Shown piece by piece: positions 1-9,802 of a stretch of DNA of 64,000 nt. The notes beneath the pieces are model-generated. The model was not told the DNA's origin. It made no database searches and worked only from the letters and a program-made list of their open reading frames with translations. The stretch comes from Pseudomonadota bacterium (GTDB lineage Bacteria; Pseudomonadota; Alphaproteobacteria; Sphingomonadales; Sphingomonadaceae). The stretch is taken from positions 1-64,000 of the forward strand of contig JAFEEY010000031.1 of the NCBI GenBank assembly GCA_018240865.1, written 5' to 3'. The number at the start of each line of letters is the position of its first letter. The first letter of the stretch is position 1. Position numbers and translations under genes: made by a program.

Positions 1-1
1 C

Positions 2-1951
2 TTCGTCGTCGACGGCGTCACCTACGCCCGTTCGGGCGAGGCGTTCGGCGATCTGTACGACATCCAGCGCGTCGAAGTGCTGCGCGGGCCGCAAGGCACT
101 TTGTTCGGCAAGAACGCATCGGCCGGCGTCATCAGCATCACGACGCGCCGTCCCGGCGACGATCTCGGCGGCTTTGTCGAGGCGCAGGCAACCACCGACG
201 AGGAGTATAAAGTCCGGGGCGCGATCGACCTGCCGATCAGCGACACGATCAAGAGCCGCTTCACGGCGAACTATGGCCGCTTCGACGGCACGGTGCGCAA
301 CATTACGCTGGGCCGCACCGTCAATGGCTATGAGCGCTGGGGCGTGCGCGGCATGATCGTCGCCGAGCCGAGCGACGCGCTGACCCTCACTTTGATCGGC
401 GACTATCGCAAGCAGAATAGCGATTGCTGCGCTGAAGTGATCGGCACCGCGCCCGCGGGCGCGCTGGCCGGATCGCTGATCGGCGTCGATCTAAAAGGGG
501 ACGAAACGCGGGAAATCCGCCAGAATACGCTGACCCGCACCCGGGAAAAGAGCTGGGGCGTCTCGCTGCAGGGCGATCTGGACGTCGGTGCACTTGGCAC
601 GCTGACCTCGATCACCGCCTATCGCAAATACCGCAATTTCGGCATTCGCGACGGCGACTTCATCGACACGGTCTACAATATCGCCGGCGGCAACCAGCTC
701 GACGATTTCGGGCCGCAGCCGTCCAAGACCTTCACGCAGGAAATCCGGCTCACATCGCCGGGCAATCAGCAATTCGAATATGTGCTGGGCGGTTTCTACT
801 ACAATGCCAAGCAGCAGCGCACTTTCCAGCGCGACGATATCGTCTGCTCGGCAACGACCTCGCCGGCGGTGTCGCCGGGCCTGTTCCCGTGCCTGGCGGG
901 CTCATCGACGCTGCGCTTCCCGAGCGCAGTCGGCACGTTCGGCTCGACGATCGAGAATTACGCGCTGTTCGGCAACCTGACCTTCAACGTCAACGACTGG
1001 TTTCGGCTGATCGCGGGCGGCCGCTACACGCATGACAGCGTCGATGCGTTCAACGTGCGCACGCCCGCCACCAATGGCGGCGGTCCCGGCCTCGCCAATG
1101 CGGGCGCGAATTTCGACCTTCACACCAGCAACAATGATTTCTCCTGGAAGGCCGGCGCGCAGTTCGACGTGACCGACACCTGGATGCTCTACGGCACGTA
1201 CAGCCAGGGCTATAAGGGGCCGGCGTTCAACGTCTTCTTCAACCAGAATAGCGGTCAGGTCGCGCCGATCGCGGCGGAAACGGCGGACGCCTATGAAGCC
1301 GGCTCCAAGTTCCGCACCGCCGATGGCAGCTTCACGCTGAACACGGCACTGTTCTACGCCAAATATCACAATTTCCAGGCCAACAGCTTCGTCAACCTGA
1401 ACGGTTCGGTGATCACGCAGCTGACCAATGCCGGCGACGTTTCGACGCGCGGCGTCGAGGTGGATGCGCTGCTGCGGCCGTCGCACAATTTCACGATCAA
1501 TGGCGGCCTGGCCTTCACCGACGCGCATATCGACCGGTTCAACCTGCCGCCGGGCTCGCCCCCGGGCGCGTCCACCCGCCAGGGCGAAAGGCTGCCGCTC
1601 GCGCCCAAGTGGAAAGGCAATCTGGGCGCGCTCTGGACGATCGAGACCGGCGGCTTCGCCAATGTCGAGATCGGCACCCAGCTTTCGATGACCAGCGATC
1701 AGGTTTCGTCGCTGGAGGCCAACCCCGTCACGCGGCGGGCGATCACGATCGACAGCTACGCGATCGTCGACGCCAATATCGCGCTGGTCGATCCGAACGG
1801 CAAATGGCGGCTGAACTTCATCGGCCGCAACCTGACCGATCAGAGCTATGCGACGCTGATCACGACGGGCGGTCCGGGCGGCAGCTTCCGCTACCTGCTG
1901 CCGCGCGACGTGGACCGCTATTTCGGCGTCAACGCCCGCTTCAATTTCTGA
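2..1951 (+). CDS. TonB-dependent receptor, 5' end outside window
   Basis: Outer-membrane TonB-dependent receptor that imports a ligand into the periplasm. The reading frame is open from base 2, and begins inside the plug domain: VDGV, then IQRVEVLRGPQGTLFG, the standard plug signature, followed by NASAGVISITTRRP. A long beta-barrel follows and the protein ends in an aromatic residue (NARFNF), as expected for outer-membrane barrels. A GTG at 77 is an internal codon, not the start. About 650 residues are present; the signal peptide and TonB box lie outside the window. Gene order with a dioxygenase, MFS transporter and LacI regulator suggests uptake of the substrate of this catabolic locus. Ligand unknown. 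Confidence 0.93.
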   Translation, partial: FVVDGVTYARSGEAFGDLYDIQRVEVLRGPQGTLFGKNASAGVISITTRRPGDDLGGFVEAQATTDEEYKVRGAIDLPISDTIKSRFTANYGRFDGTVRNITLGRTVNGYERWGVRGMIVAEPSDALTLTLIGDYRKQNSDCCAEVIGTAPAGALAGSLIGVDLKGDETREIRQNTLTRTREKSWGVSLQGDLDVGALGTLTSITAYRKYRNFGIRDGDFIDTVYNIAGGNQLDDFGPQPSKTFTQEIRLTSPGNQQFEYVLGGFYYNAKQQRTFQRDDIVCSATTSPAVSPGLFPCLAGSSTLRFPSAVGTFGSTIENYALFGNLTFNVNDWFRLIAGGRYTHDSVDAFNVRTPATNGGGPGLANAGANFDLHTSNNDFSWKAGAQFDVTDTWMLYGTYSQGYKGPAFNVFFNQNSGQVAPIAAETADAYEAGSKFRTADGSFTLNTALFYAKYHNFQANSFVNLNGSVITQLTNAGDVSTRGVEVDALLRPSHNFTINGGLAFTDAHIDRFNLPPGSPPGASTRQGERLPLAPKWKGNLGALWTIETGGFANVEIGTQLSMTSDQVSSLEANPVTRRAITIDSYAIVDANIALVDPNGKWRLNFIGRNLTDQSYATLITTGGPGGSFRYLLPRDVDRYFGVNARFNF

Positions 1952-1963
1952 CGATGCAGGCAT

Positions 1964-2045
1964 CGTCATTGCGAGGAGCGAATGTGACGACGCACTCCAG
2001 CCCCGCCGACCCCTATTGGATTGCTTCGCTCCGCTCGCAATGACG
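1964..2045. repeat. Dispersed inverted repeat, type 1, copy 1
   Basis: The left end reads CGTCATTGCGAGGAGCGA and the right end is its near reverse complement TCGCTCCGCTCGCAATGACG. The same ends recur at 4151-4232 and 8472-8553. It sits between the receptor gene and the dioxygenase gene. Sphingomonad genomes carry many such intergenic palindromes; this is a family-level resemblance, not a database result. Confidence 0.85.
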
Positions 2046-2062
2046 GGAAAGGAATGAGGGCC

Positions 2063-2815
2063 ATGGCTTTCGAAGCGCAATCCCGCCAGTTCGCGGAAAA
2101 AGGCTATGCCGTCTTTCCGGGCGCGCTGGCGGGCGCGCCGCTCGACCTGCTGCGGCGCGAATGCGATGCGTTCGTGGCGCGCGAGGATGCGCGGATGGAT
2201 GCGGCGGGGGTCGATACGATCGGCATCAGCCATCGCGGCAAGCGCTATTTCGCGAACGAATGCCAGCGCGTCGTGCCTGAACTGCGCGGCGTGCTGTTCA
2301 GCCCCGTGATGGCGGAGATCTGCCGCGCGACATTGGGCCCCGACGCCTATTTCTTCTTCGATCAATATGTCGTGAAGGGACCGGAAGGCGGCCTGCCGTT
2401 TTCCTGGCATCAGGATTCGGGCTATGTCGTCGGCAATGGCGGCCCGGCCGATCACGCGCCCTACCTTACGTGCTGGTGTCCGCTCGACGACGCCACGGCG
2501 GAGAATGGCACGGTGCGGCTGATCCCTGGCAGCCATAAAATGGGTATCGTTCCCCATGACCGGCAGGCGGGCAGCAACGATCTGGTCGGCGCGCCGGCGG
2601 AAACACAGGGGATCATTGTCGAGGCTAAGGCGGGCGATGTCGTCGCATTCTCCAGCCTGACCCTCCACGCGACCGGCCCCAACCGCTCGAACAAGCCACG
2701 CCGCGTCTATCTCGCGCAATATACGCCGGAAGCGATGCTCGATCCGGGCACCAAGCATCTCAGGCGCAATGCCATTCCGATCCTCAGGAGTGGCGAGCAG
2801 GTTACCACTGGGTGA
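2063..2815 (+). CDS. Phytanoyl-CoA dioxygenase (PhyH) family protein
   Basis: Predicted cytoplasmic Fe(II)/2-oxoglutarate dioxygenase of about 250 residues. The iron ligands are visible as SWHQDSG (H and D) and a distal LTLHATGPN histidine followed by RSNKPRR, where the arginine should hold 2-oxoglutarate. A longer open frame begins at 2021 but its first residues (LRSARNDG) are translated repeat sequence; AAAGGA at 2048-2053 is nine bases before ATG 2063, so I chose that start. The TGA overlaps the GTG start of the next gene (GTGA), so the two are likely translationally coupled. In this context it could hydroxylate or O-demethylate an imported glycoside. Substrate is inference. Confidence 0.85.
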   Translation: MAFEAQSRQFAEKGYAVFPGALAGAPLDLLRRECDAFVAREDARMDAAGVDTIGISHRGKRYFANECQRVVPELRGVLFSPVMAEICRATLGPDAYFFFDQYVVKGPEGGLPFSWHQDSGYVVGNGGPADHAPYLTCWCPLDDATAENGTVRLIPGSHKMGIVPHDRQAGSNDLVGAPAETQGIIVEAKAGDVVAFSSLTLHATGPNRSNKPRRVYLAQYTPEAMLDPGTKHLRRNAIPILRSGEQVTTG

Positions 2816-4146
2816 GTTCGGCGGAACGCCCCTCGACTACGCTCGGGACAAGCGGGAAAGTTCAGCCAAGCCAGCCGCTCGTCCCGAGCGAAGTCGAGGG
2901 GCGTAAACTCAGAGCCCGAACAGGAATCCTGTTCGCGCTCGCGCTGACGGCGACGGTGCTGAACCTTGTCGATCGCCAGATCATCGCCGTGCTCAAACCG
3001 CAGATCGCGGGCGATCTCGGCTGGAGCGACAATGATTACGGCACGCTCGCCGCCTGGTTCCAGGGCGCGGCGGCGGTGGCTTTGCTGTTCACCGGCTGGA
3101 TCGTCGACCGGGTCGGCGTCAAATGGGCGAACCCGCTGGGCGTCGGCCTGTGGAGCGTTGCTGCGATGGCGCATGCGGTGGCGCACAGCTTTGTCCAGTT
3201 CGTGCTGTGTCGTGTCGGGCTGGGCGCGACCGAGGCGATGGGCACGCCCGCCGCGATCAAAACGGTCGCGGCGATCTTCCCGCCCGAAAAGCGCTCAAAC
3301 GGCTATGGCCTGCTGAACGCGGTGGGGAGCGTCGGCGCGATCATCACGCCGCTCCTGATCCCGCTGATCGGCGTCGCCTGGGGCTGGCGCGCGGCCTTCC
3401 TATTGGGCGGCGGGCTTGGACTGATCTGGGTGCTGCTGTGGCTGCTGGTGACGCGCGGCGTGCATTTCGCGCAGGACCATGAGCGGCCGGGCGAGACCCC
3501 GGCGACGCAGCGCGGTCCGTCGATCCTCACCGAAAAGCGCAGCTGGGCGATCGCCATCGCCAAATTCCTGTCGGACGCGACCTGGTGGCTGATGCTGTTC
3601 TGGATGCCGGACTTCTTCCACCGCAGCTTCGGACTGGAAGGCACGGCGCTTGGGCCCCCGCTGGCAATCGCTTACACCTGCGCGGCGCTGGGCGCGCTGA
3701 TCGCGGGCGCGGTGACGACGCGCTTGATCGCGCGCGGCGTGCCGCTGGCGCGCGTGCGCAAAGGCGCGCTGTTCGCAGCCGCCTTGTTCGCGCTGCCGCT
3801 GCCGTTCGCCGATCTGGCGCATGATTACTGGCTGGCGATCGCGCTGCTGGGCCTCGTCATGGCCGCGCACCAAGCCTTTTCATCCAGCCTGTTCACGCTG
3901 ATCGCCGATGTCTCGCCGCCGGAAAAGGTCGGCCGCGTCACCAGCTTCGGCGCGTTCGCCGGCAATGTGGGCGGCATGGTCATCGCCAAGGTCGCGGGAC
4001 TGACGCTGGCGGCCGGCCTCGGTTACCTGCCGCTCTTCATTTTTGCAGGCTGCTCATATCTGCTGGCAGCGACCGCGATCCACCTGATCCTGCCGCGCCT
4101 GCCGTTGGACGGGGTGGGAGGCGGCGTGGCGGTGGCTGGACATTAG
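2812..4146 (+). CDS. MFS transporter, ACS/ExuT-like
   Basis: Inner-membrane major facilitator of 444 residues with about 12 hydrophobic segments. The motif LNLVDRQIIAVLKPQI in helix 1, GWIVDRVG between helices 2 and 3, and FCRVGLGATEAMGTPA-like helix 4 (here LCRVGLGATEA) are typical of the anion:cation symporter family that carries sugar acids and related anions. The GTG start overlaps the dioxygenase stop. Residues 6-31 are encoded by a dispersed repeat (2827-2903), giving an N-terminal tail with TTLGTSG and PLVPSEVEG; no ATG lies between the repeat and helix 1, so the tail is probably translated. Probably imports the substrate after the TonB receptor. Exact substrate not determinable. Confidence 0.88.
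   Translation: MSSAERPSTTLGTSGKVQPSQPLVPSEVEGRKLRARTGILFALALTATVLNLVDRQIIAVLKPQIAGDLGWSDNDYGTLAAWFQGAAAVALLFTGWIVDRVGVKWANPLGVGLWSVAAMAHAVAHSFVQFVLCRVGLGATEAMGTPAAIKTVAAIFPPEKRSNGYGLLNAVGSVGAIITPLLIPLIGVAWGWRAAFLLGGGLGLIWVLLWLLVTRGVHFAQDHERPGETPATQRGPSILTEKRSWAIAIAKFLSDATWWLMLFWMPDFFHRSFGLEGTALGPPLAIAYTCAALGALIAGAVTTRLIARGVPLARVRKGALFAAALFALPLPFADLAHDYWLAIALLGLVMAAHQAFSSSLFTLIADVSPPEKVGRVTSFGAFAGNVGGMVIAKVAGLTLAAGLGYLPLFIFAGCSYLLAATAIHLILPRLPLDGVGGGVAVAGH
2827..2903. repeat. Dispersed inverted repeat, type 2, inside MFS N-terminus
   Basis: Ends CGCCCCTCGAC (2827) and GTCGAGGGGCG (2903) are exact reverse complements, with further pairing of GCTCGGGAC and GTCCCGAGC inside. It lies within the reading frame of the MFS gene just after its GTG start and has no stop in that frame. 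Confidence 0.85.
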
Positions 4147-4150
4147 GCAG

Positions 4151-4232
4151 CCGTCGTTGCGAGGAGCGTAGCGACGAAGCAATCCAGCGAGATCGACGCC
4201 GCTGGATTGCTTCGCTACGCTCGCAATGACGG
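4151..4232. repeat. Dispersed inverted repeat, type 1, copy 2
   Basis: Ends CCGTCGTTGCGAGGAGCG and CGCTCGCAATGACGG, with inner pairing of GCAATCCAG and CTGGATTGC. It fills the space between the convergent MFS and LacI genes and abuts the LacI stop codon, so it could fold in both transcripts as a transcript end. No T-tract is present. Confidence 0.85.
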
Positions 4233-4233
4233 A

Positions 4234-5226
4234 CTATGCTGCCCCACTCGTCGACCCGCGCTCGACCAAATCAGACGCCAGCACGAGCCGCTCGTCCGAT
4301 CCCGAAAACAGCAGGTCCGCCGCTTTCGCCGCCATGTCTTCGAACGGCTGGTGCATCGTCGTGATGCCGGGCCAGACCAGGCTGGCGAGGGGCGTGTCGT
4401 CGAAGCCGGCAATCGACAGATCCTGCGGCACGCGCATGCCGCGCTGCATCGCGACGCTGAGGGCGCCCGCCGCCATGTCGTCGCTGCTGGCGAAGATCGC
4501 CGTCGGCGATTGCTTCAGGTCGAGCAGGAGCTCGGCCGCGGCTTGGCCGGACTGGAAATCAAACCAGCCCTGCTGGAGCAGATTGCCGTCCAGCGGCACG
4601 CCCATTTCGCGTAAAGCATCGAGATAGCCGCCGAGCCTTTGCTCGCTGACCGGGAATCCCTTGTGCCCGATGATGAAGCCGATGCGCCGGTGGCCAAGGT
4701 CGATCAGATGCCGCGTCATGCGCCGCGCGGCCTCCGTATTGTCGATCGAGACCGACGCGCCGCGCTCCACTTCCGTGCCGGGCTGGATGCGCACATAGGG
4801 CGTGCCGGCGCGCTCCAGTTCGTCGAGCACGGGCAGGTGATCGGCGATCGGCGGGGTCAGGATCGCGCCGTCGAAGCCCATCTGGCGGAAAAAGGTCAGC
4901 ACGTCCGCGCCCAGTTCGTCCGTGTCCGTCTGATAGGCGTGGACGATCAGCCGCACGCCTTCCTCAGCGCAGCGCCCGCGCAGGCCGGCGATCATGCCGT
5001 GCAGATAGTAAGCGCCGGGATTGGAGCAGACGAGCGCGATCTGGAACGAGCGGCCGCCGGCCAGCGCCCGCGCCGCCTGGCTCGGCTGAAAGCCCAGCGC
5101 GGTCATCGCTTCCTCGACCTTGGCGCGGGTCGCCGGCTTGACGTATTTCTCATTGTTGATGACGCGCGAGACCGTCTTGATCGACACCCCCGCGCGCTGG
5201 CTCACGTCCTTGATGTTCACCCGCAT
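4234..5226 (-). CDS. LacI-family transcriptional regulator
   Basis: 330-residue sugar-type repressor. The N-terminal LacI helix-turn-helix is clear: VNIKDVSQRAGVSIKTVSRV with the hinge helix PSQAARALAGGRS, followed by a periplasmic-binding-protein-like effector domain to the end (GFDDTPLASLVWPGITTMHQP near the C-terminus is the typical LacI pattern). It faces the MFS gene and lies between the two oppositely directed halves of the catabolic locus, so it most likely controls this locus in response to the sugar or an intermediate. Its operator was not identified. Confidence 0.93.
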   Translation of the reverse strand: MRVNIKDVSQRAGVSIKTVSRVINNEKYVKPATRAKVEEAMTALGFQPSQAARALAGGRSFQIALVCSNPGAYYLHGMIAGLRGRCAEEGVRLIVHAYQTDTDELGADVLTFFRQMGFDGAILTPPIADHLPVLDELERAGTPYVRIQPGTEVERGASVSIDNTEAARRMTRHLIDLGHRRIGFIIGHKGFPVSEQRLGGYLDALREMGVPLDGNLLQQGWFDFQSGQAAAELLLDLKQSPTAIFASSDDMAAGALSVAMQRGMRVPQDLSIAGFDDTPLASLVWPGITTMHQPFEDMAAKAADLLFSGSDERLVLASDLVERGSTSGAA

Positions 5227-5290
5227 GGCCGTGTTCTGTGCGATGCGGCAGGGCGCTGTCCAGCGGGATTAGGACCGGTTTGATTCTACC

Positions 5291-5380
5291 CGTCACCCCG
5301 GGCTTGACCCGGGGTCCCGCTGTTTTTCTTCCCTGGCAAAAAGATTGAAGCGGGGCCCCGGATCAAGTCCGGGGTGACGG
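5291..5380. repeat. Dispersed inverted repeat, type 3
   Basis: CGTCACCCCGGGCTTGACCC at the left pairs with CCGGATCAAGTCCGGGGTGACG-type sequence at the right (5357-5379), around an AT-rich loop. Located between the LacI start and the stop of the flavin monooxygenase. This GTCACCCCGG...CCGGGGTGAC form is widespread in alphaproteobacterial intergenic DNA (recalled, not searched). Confidence 0.85.
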
Positions 5381-5387
5381 CTGGACG

Positions 5388-6449
5388 CTAGGCGAGCGGT
5401 CCGTGCTTGATCCTGGGCAGCACGTGCCGCGCGAACAGGTCGGCCTCGGCGGCGTGCGGATAGCCGGAAAGGATGAACGCCTCGATGCCCATCGCCTGGT
5501 AACGCTGCAGCTTGGCGAGCACCTGGTCGGGATCGCCGACGATCGCGGCGCCGCAGCCGGAGCGGGCGCGGCCGATGCCGGTCCACAGCCCCTCCTCGAC
5601 AAAACCTTCATTGTCCGCCGCGTCGCGCAGCGCCGCCTGGGCGGTGACGCCGACCGACGTCGAATCGAGCGACTTCTGGCGGATGGCCGCACCCGTCTCG
5701 GCATCGAGCCTGGAGAGCAGGCGGCGGGCATAGGCGCGCGCCTCGTCCTCGGTCTCGCGGACGATCACGTGGGCGCGGTAGCCGAAGCGCAAGCTGCGGC
5801 CATGCTTCGCCGCGCGCGCTTTCATATCGGCGATGATGTCGCGCACGGTTTCCTCGCGATCCGGCCACATCAGATAGACGTCTGAGCCCTGCGCCGCCGC
5901 TTCGCGCGCATCGGGCGACAGGCCGCCGAAATAGAGCGGCGGGCATTTGCCGGAGACAGTTCCGATGCGTGGCGGGTCGAGCTTCAGCTGATAGAATTCG
6001 CCCTGGTGATCGAGCGGCTGGCCGTTCAGCAGCGTCTTCAGGACCTGCATCACTTCCAGGCAACGGGCGTAGCGCGGCGCGGAGGACAGGGCTTCGCCCG
6101 GCATCTCCGAGGAGATGATGTTGACCGTGAGGCGGCCGCCCAGAATCCGGTCGATCGTCGCGATCTGGCGGGCGAGCTGGGGCGGCCATGTCTCGCCGAC
6201 CCGCACCGCCATCAGCAGGCGGATGCGGCGCACCAAGGTCGCGATCGCGGCGGCGAAAGCGGTGGTGTCGATGCCCAGCGCATAGCCGGAGGGGAGGAGG
6301 ATATTGTCGAAGCCGCCCGTCTCCGCCGTCAGCACGATATCGCGGCAATGCTCCCAGCTGGAGCGCAGTCGCTCGTCGGGCACGCCCAGAAACTCGTAAT
6401 CATCGTCGCACAGCGCTGAAAACCAGCTGATCTCGCAAGAGCCCGTCAC
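5388..6449 (-). CDS. LLM-class flavin-dependent monooxygenase, SsuD/SmoC-like
   Basis: 353-residue FMNH2-dependent monooxygenase of the bacterial luciferase fold. It resembles alkanesulfonate monooxygenases: GGRLTVNIISSE, PPLYFGG, RFGYRAHVIVRET (Arg and His of the SsuD active site), the GRARSG arginine loop and SGYPHAAEA (Tyr). In SsuD and SmoC these residues act in oxygenolytic C-S cleavage that leaves an aldehyde and sulfite. The frame is open upstream to 6491, but GTG at 6449 overlaps the stop of the aldo/keto reductase as GTGA with GAGAGG just upstream, so I placed the start there. No flavin reductase partner is in view. Sulfonate specificity is inference; other LLM substrates are possible. 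Confidence 0.85.
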   Translation of the reverse strand: MTGSCEISWFSALCDDDYEFLGVPDERLRSSWEHCRDIVLTAETGGFDNILLPSGYALGIDTTAFAAAIATLVRRIRLLMAVRVGETWPPQLARQIATIDRILGGRLTVNIISSEMPGEALSSAPRYARCLEVMQVLKTLLNGQPLDHQGEFYQLKLDPPRIGTVSGKCPPLYFGGLSPDAREAAAQGSDVYLMWPDREETVRDIIADMKARAAKHGRSLRFGYRAHVIVRETEDEARAYARRLLSRLDAETGAAIRQKSLDSTSVGVTAQAALRDAADNEGFVEEGLWTGIGRARSGCGAAIVGDPDQVLAKLQRYQAMGIEAFILSGYPHAAEADLFARHVLPRIKHGPLA

Positions 6450-7363
6450 GGCAGCCTCTCCCCCATCGACGCCTGCAGCACCGCGTACCATTCCGCCCGT
6501 GTCCAGCGCGGTTTCAGCGCTTGCTGGATTTCGGCAATCCGCTCAGGCCGCTGGGTGCCAACGATCGGGATCGGCCGGGCCGGGTGCATCATTGTCCAGC
6601 TGAGTGCGGCGGCGGCGCGATCGACGCTGAACTCCGCCGCTTTCTTGTCCAGAAGTGAAGCAACGCTGTGAGCGCGATCATCGGCCGGGGCCACAATCCG
6701 CCCGCCGCCAAGCGGCGACCAGGCGAGCACCGCCAACTCCATCTGGATCGCCTGGTCGAGCAGGCCCGACCGGATCGGATCGAGCGTGAGCGCCGAGAAT
6801 TCGGGCTGGGTGCTGGCGAGCGGGAAGGAGAGATATTGCTGCAGCGCCGCGGTCTGCGCGGCGGTGTAGTTCGAGACGCCGGCGGTCACGATCTTGCCGG
6901 TCGCCCGCGCCTTGTCGAGCGCGCGGGCGATCTCGGCGGGGTGAGCAAGTATGTCGGGGCGGTGAATCTGCCACAGCTCGACGCGCTCCACGCCCAGCCG
7001 CTTCAGCGAAGCGTCGATCGCCTGCTCGATATAGGCCGCGCTCGAATCATAGGGGGTGCCGATGACGATGCCGCCCTTGGTCGCCAGCACCATCTCGTGG
7101 CGGAGCGACGGCGCGTCCTTGAACACGCGGCCGAGCAATGCTTCCGCCGCCCCGAACGGCTCGCCATTGTCCGGTCCGTAAATATCGGCGGTGTCGAACA
7201 AAGTGATGCCGGCGGCGAGCGCGGCTTCGATCTTGCGCCTTGCGAGCGTGACATCGTCGCCGGCGAAGCGCCACATGCCCCAGGCGATGGGCGAAATCTC
7301 GATCCCGCTCTTGCCGAGCGGCCGTTTGTCGGGTGAGAAGGGCAAATATGTCATCGCTGTCAT
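6446..7363 (-). CDS. Aldo/keto reductase, YdhF/SmoB-like
   Basis: 305-residue NAD(P)H-dependent carbonyl reductase. The AKR tetrad can be read: FDTADIYG (Asp and Tyr), LATKGG (Lys) and WQIHRPD (His). AWSPLGGG and PIPIVGTQRPERI match the YdhF subgroup, to which the 6-oxo-glucose reductase SmoB of sulfoquinovose catabolism also belongs. Its TGA overlaps the GTG start of the monooxygenase, so the two enzymes are probably made together, fitting reduction of the aldehyde the monooxygenase makes. The start is only 20 bases from the divergent dehydrogenase start, so both must share one short regulatory region or have leader-poor transcripts. An ATG at 7354 is an alternative start. Confidence 0.88.
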   Translation of the reverse strand: MTAMTYLPFSPDKRPLGKSGIEISPIAWGMWRFAGDDVTLARRKIEAALAAGITLFDTADIYGPDNGEPFGAAEALLGRVFKDAPSLRHEMVLATKGGIVIGTPYDSSAAYIEQAIDASLKRLGVERVELWQIHRPDILAHPAEIARALDKARATGKIVTAGVSNYTAAQTAALQQYLSFPLASTQPEFSALTLDPIRSGLLDQAIQMELAVLAWSPLGGGRIVAPADDRAHSVASLLDKKAAEFSVDRAAAALSWTMMHPARPIPIVGTQRPERIAEIQQALKPRWTRAEWYAVLQASMGERLP

Positions 7364-7383
7364 ATGGCACGAAGGAAAGCGGA

Positions 7384-8472
7384 ATGGGAAGCAAAGTTCG
7401 CTACGGAATGATCGGCACCGGCATGATGGGCGTCGAGCATATCCAGAACCTGAAAGTGACGCCCGGCGCCGAGCTGACCGCGATCTGCGATCCGACCCCG
7501 ACCTCGCTCGATTGGGCGCGAACGGCGTCGGACGGGTGGAGCAGCCCCAAAGCCTATGACAGCCCGCGCGCGCTGGTCGATTCGGGCGAGGTGGACGCCG
7601 TCATCATCGCCTCGCCCAATTTCACCCACCGCGCGGTGCTGGAGCCGATCATCGACGCGCCCGTCCATATCCTCTGCGAAAAGCCGCTGGCGACGACAGT
7701 CGCGGACGCGCGCTGGATCGCGGACAGAGCGAAAGGCCGCGAACATGCTTTCTGGACGGCGATGGAGTACCGCTTCATGCCGCCCGCCGCGAAGTTCATC
7801 GAGCAGGTGCATGGCGGGCGCGTCGGCCGCTTGCAGATGCTTTCGATCCGCGAGCATCGCTTCCCGTTCCTGGTGAAGGTCGGCGACTGGAATCGCTTCG
7901 CCCGCAATACCGGCGGCACGATGGTCGAGAAATGCTGCCATTTCTTCGACCTGATGCGGCTGATCGTTCGGTCGGAGGCCGTGCGCGTCTATTGCTCCGG
8001 CGCAATGGACGTGAACCATCTGGACGAACGCTATGGCGGCGAGACCCCGGACATCATCGACAACAGCTATACGATCGTCGATTTCGAAAATGGCGTGCGC
8101 GCGATGCTGGACCTGTCGATGTTCGCGGACGGCGCCGAGAATCAGGAGGAAATCACCGCGGTTGGCGACAAGGCGCGGCTGGACGTGCTGATCCCTGAAG
8201 GCTCGCTGGTGTTCAGCCCGCGCGTCGGTTTCATGAACCCCAAGCAAGTGACGCGCGAGCATGTGCCGGTCGATGAAACCGCGCTTGCCGCCGGCCAGCA
8301 TCACGGCTCCACATACTACCAGCACCAATATTTCAACGCGGCGGCGCGCGGGGAAGGGCCGGTGATCGTGACCGCCGAGGACGGGTTGCGCGCGGTCGAG
8401 ATCGGCGCCGCCGCCGAGCTCAGCGCACGCGAAAAGCGCGTCGTGACACTGGAGGAAGTGCGCGCGCTCTAA
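7384..8472 (+). CDS. Gfo/Idh/MocA-family oxidoreductase
   Basis: 362-residue dehydrogenase with an N-terminal Rossmann fold (MIGTGMMGVEHIQNL, GxGxxG type) and the family EKP motif in CEKPLATTVADA. The C-terminal Gfo domain contains GGTMVEKCCHFFDLMR with a likely catalytic histidine. Family members oxidise or epimerise sugars and cyclitols with NAD(P). AAGGAAAG precedes ATG 7384; the longer frame from 7333 overlaps the divergent gene and lacks a ribosome site. Probably acts on the sugar part of the imported compound. Substrate unknown. Some Gfo/Idh proteins are NAD-dependent glycosidases (GH4/GH109/GH188-like chemistry), which is also possible here. Confidence 0.88.
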   Translation: MGSKVRYGMIGTGMMGVEHIQNLKVTPGAELTAICDPTPTSLDWARTASDGWSSPKAYDSPRALVDSGEVDAVIIASPNFTHRAVLEPIIDAPVHILCEKPLATTVADARWIADRAKGREHAFWTAMEYRFMPPAAKFIEQVHGGRVGRLQMLSIREHRFPFLVKVGDWNRFARNTGGTMVEKCCHFFDLMRLIVRSEAVRVYCSGAMDVNHLDERYGGETPDIIDNSYTIVDFENGVRAMLDLSMFADGAENQEEITAVGDKARLDVLIPEGSLVFSPRVGFMNPKQVTREHVPVDETALAAGQHHGSTYYQHQYFNAAARGEGPVIVTAEDGLRAVEIGAAAELSAREKRVVTLEEVRAL

Positions 8473-8553
8473 TCGTCATTGCGAGGCGCGAAGCGCCGCG
8501 GCAATCCAGTGTGCGGTGGAATGGATTGCCGCGCCCTTCGGGCTCGCAATGAC
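8472..8553. repeat. Dispersed inverted repeat, type 1, copy 3
   Basis: CGTCATTGCGAGGCGCGAAG at the left and GGGCTCGCAATGAC at the right, with inner GGCAATCCA pairing with TGGATTGCC. Sits between the Gfo/Idh gene and the formaldehyde dehydrogenase gene. Confidence 0.85.
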
Positions 8554-8599
8554 ACAGAGGGGGCGATAGAGGCTCTCTCGATCAGCTGGAGACACATGC

Positions 8600-9712
<1,113 letters not shown>

Positions 9713-9723
9713 TACTTCGCGTC

Positions 9724-9792
9724 CGTTCGTGTCGAGCGAAGTCGAGACACGACACGCGGCAAGGGCGCTTCTCGACTTCGCTCGAAGCGAAC
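9724..9792. repeat. Dispersed inverted repeat, type 2-like
   Basis: GTTCGTGTCGAGCGAAGTCGAGA at the left pairs with TCTCGACTTCGCTCGA and CGAAC at the right. It belongs with the 2827-2903 repeat by its GTCGAG/CTCGAC core. It fills the gap between the dehydrogenase and hydrolase genes and ends just before the hydrolase start. Confidence 0.8.
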
Positions 9793-9802
9793 GGTGAAGA
9801 TT

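Noticed and set aside
2021-2062. Earlier start for the PhyH protein giving LRSARNDGKG
   Set aside because: Those residues are the right arm of a dispersed repeat, and a good ribosome site points to ATG 2063.
902-2758. 618-aa minus-strand open frame
   Set aside because: It lies opposite the TonB receptor and the dioxygenase, both of which show clear family motifs; its product is Arg/Ala-rich and typical of a high-GC shadow frame.
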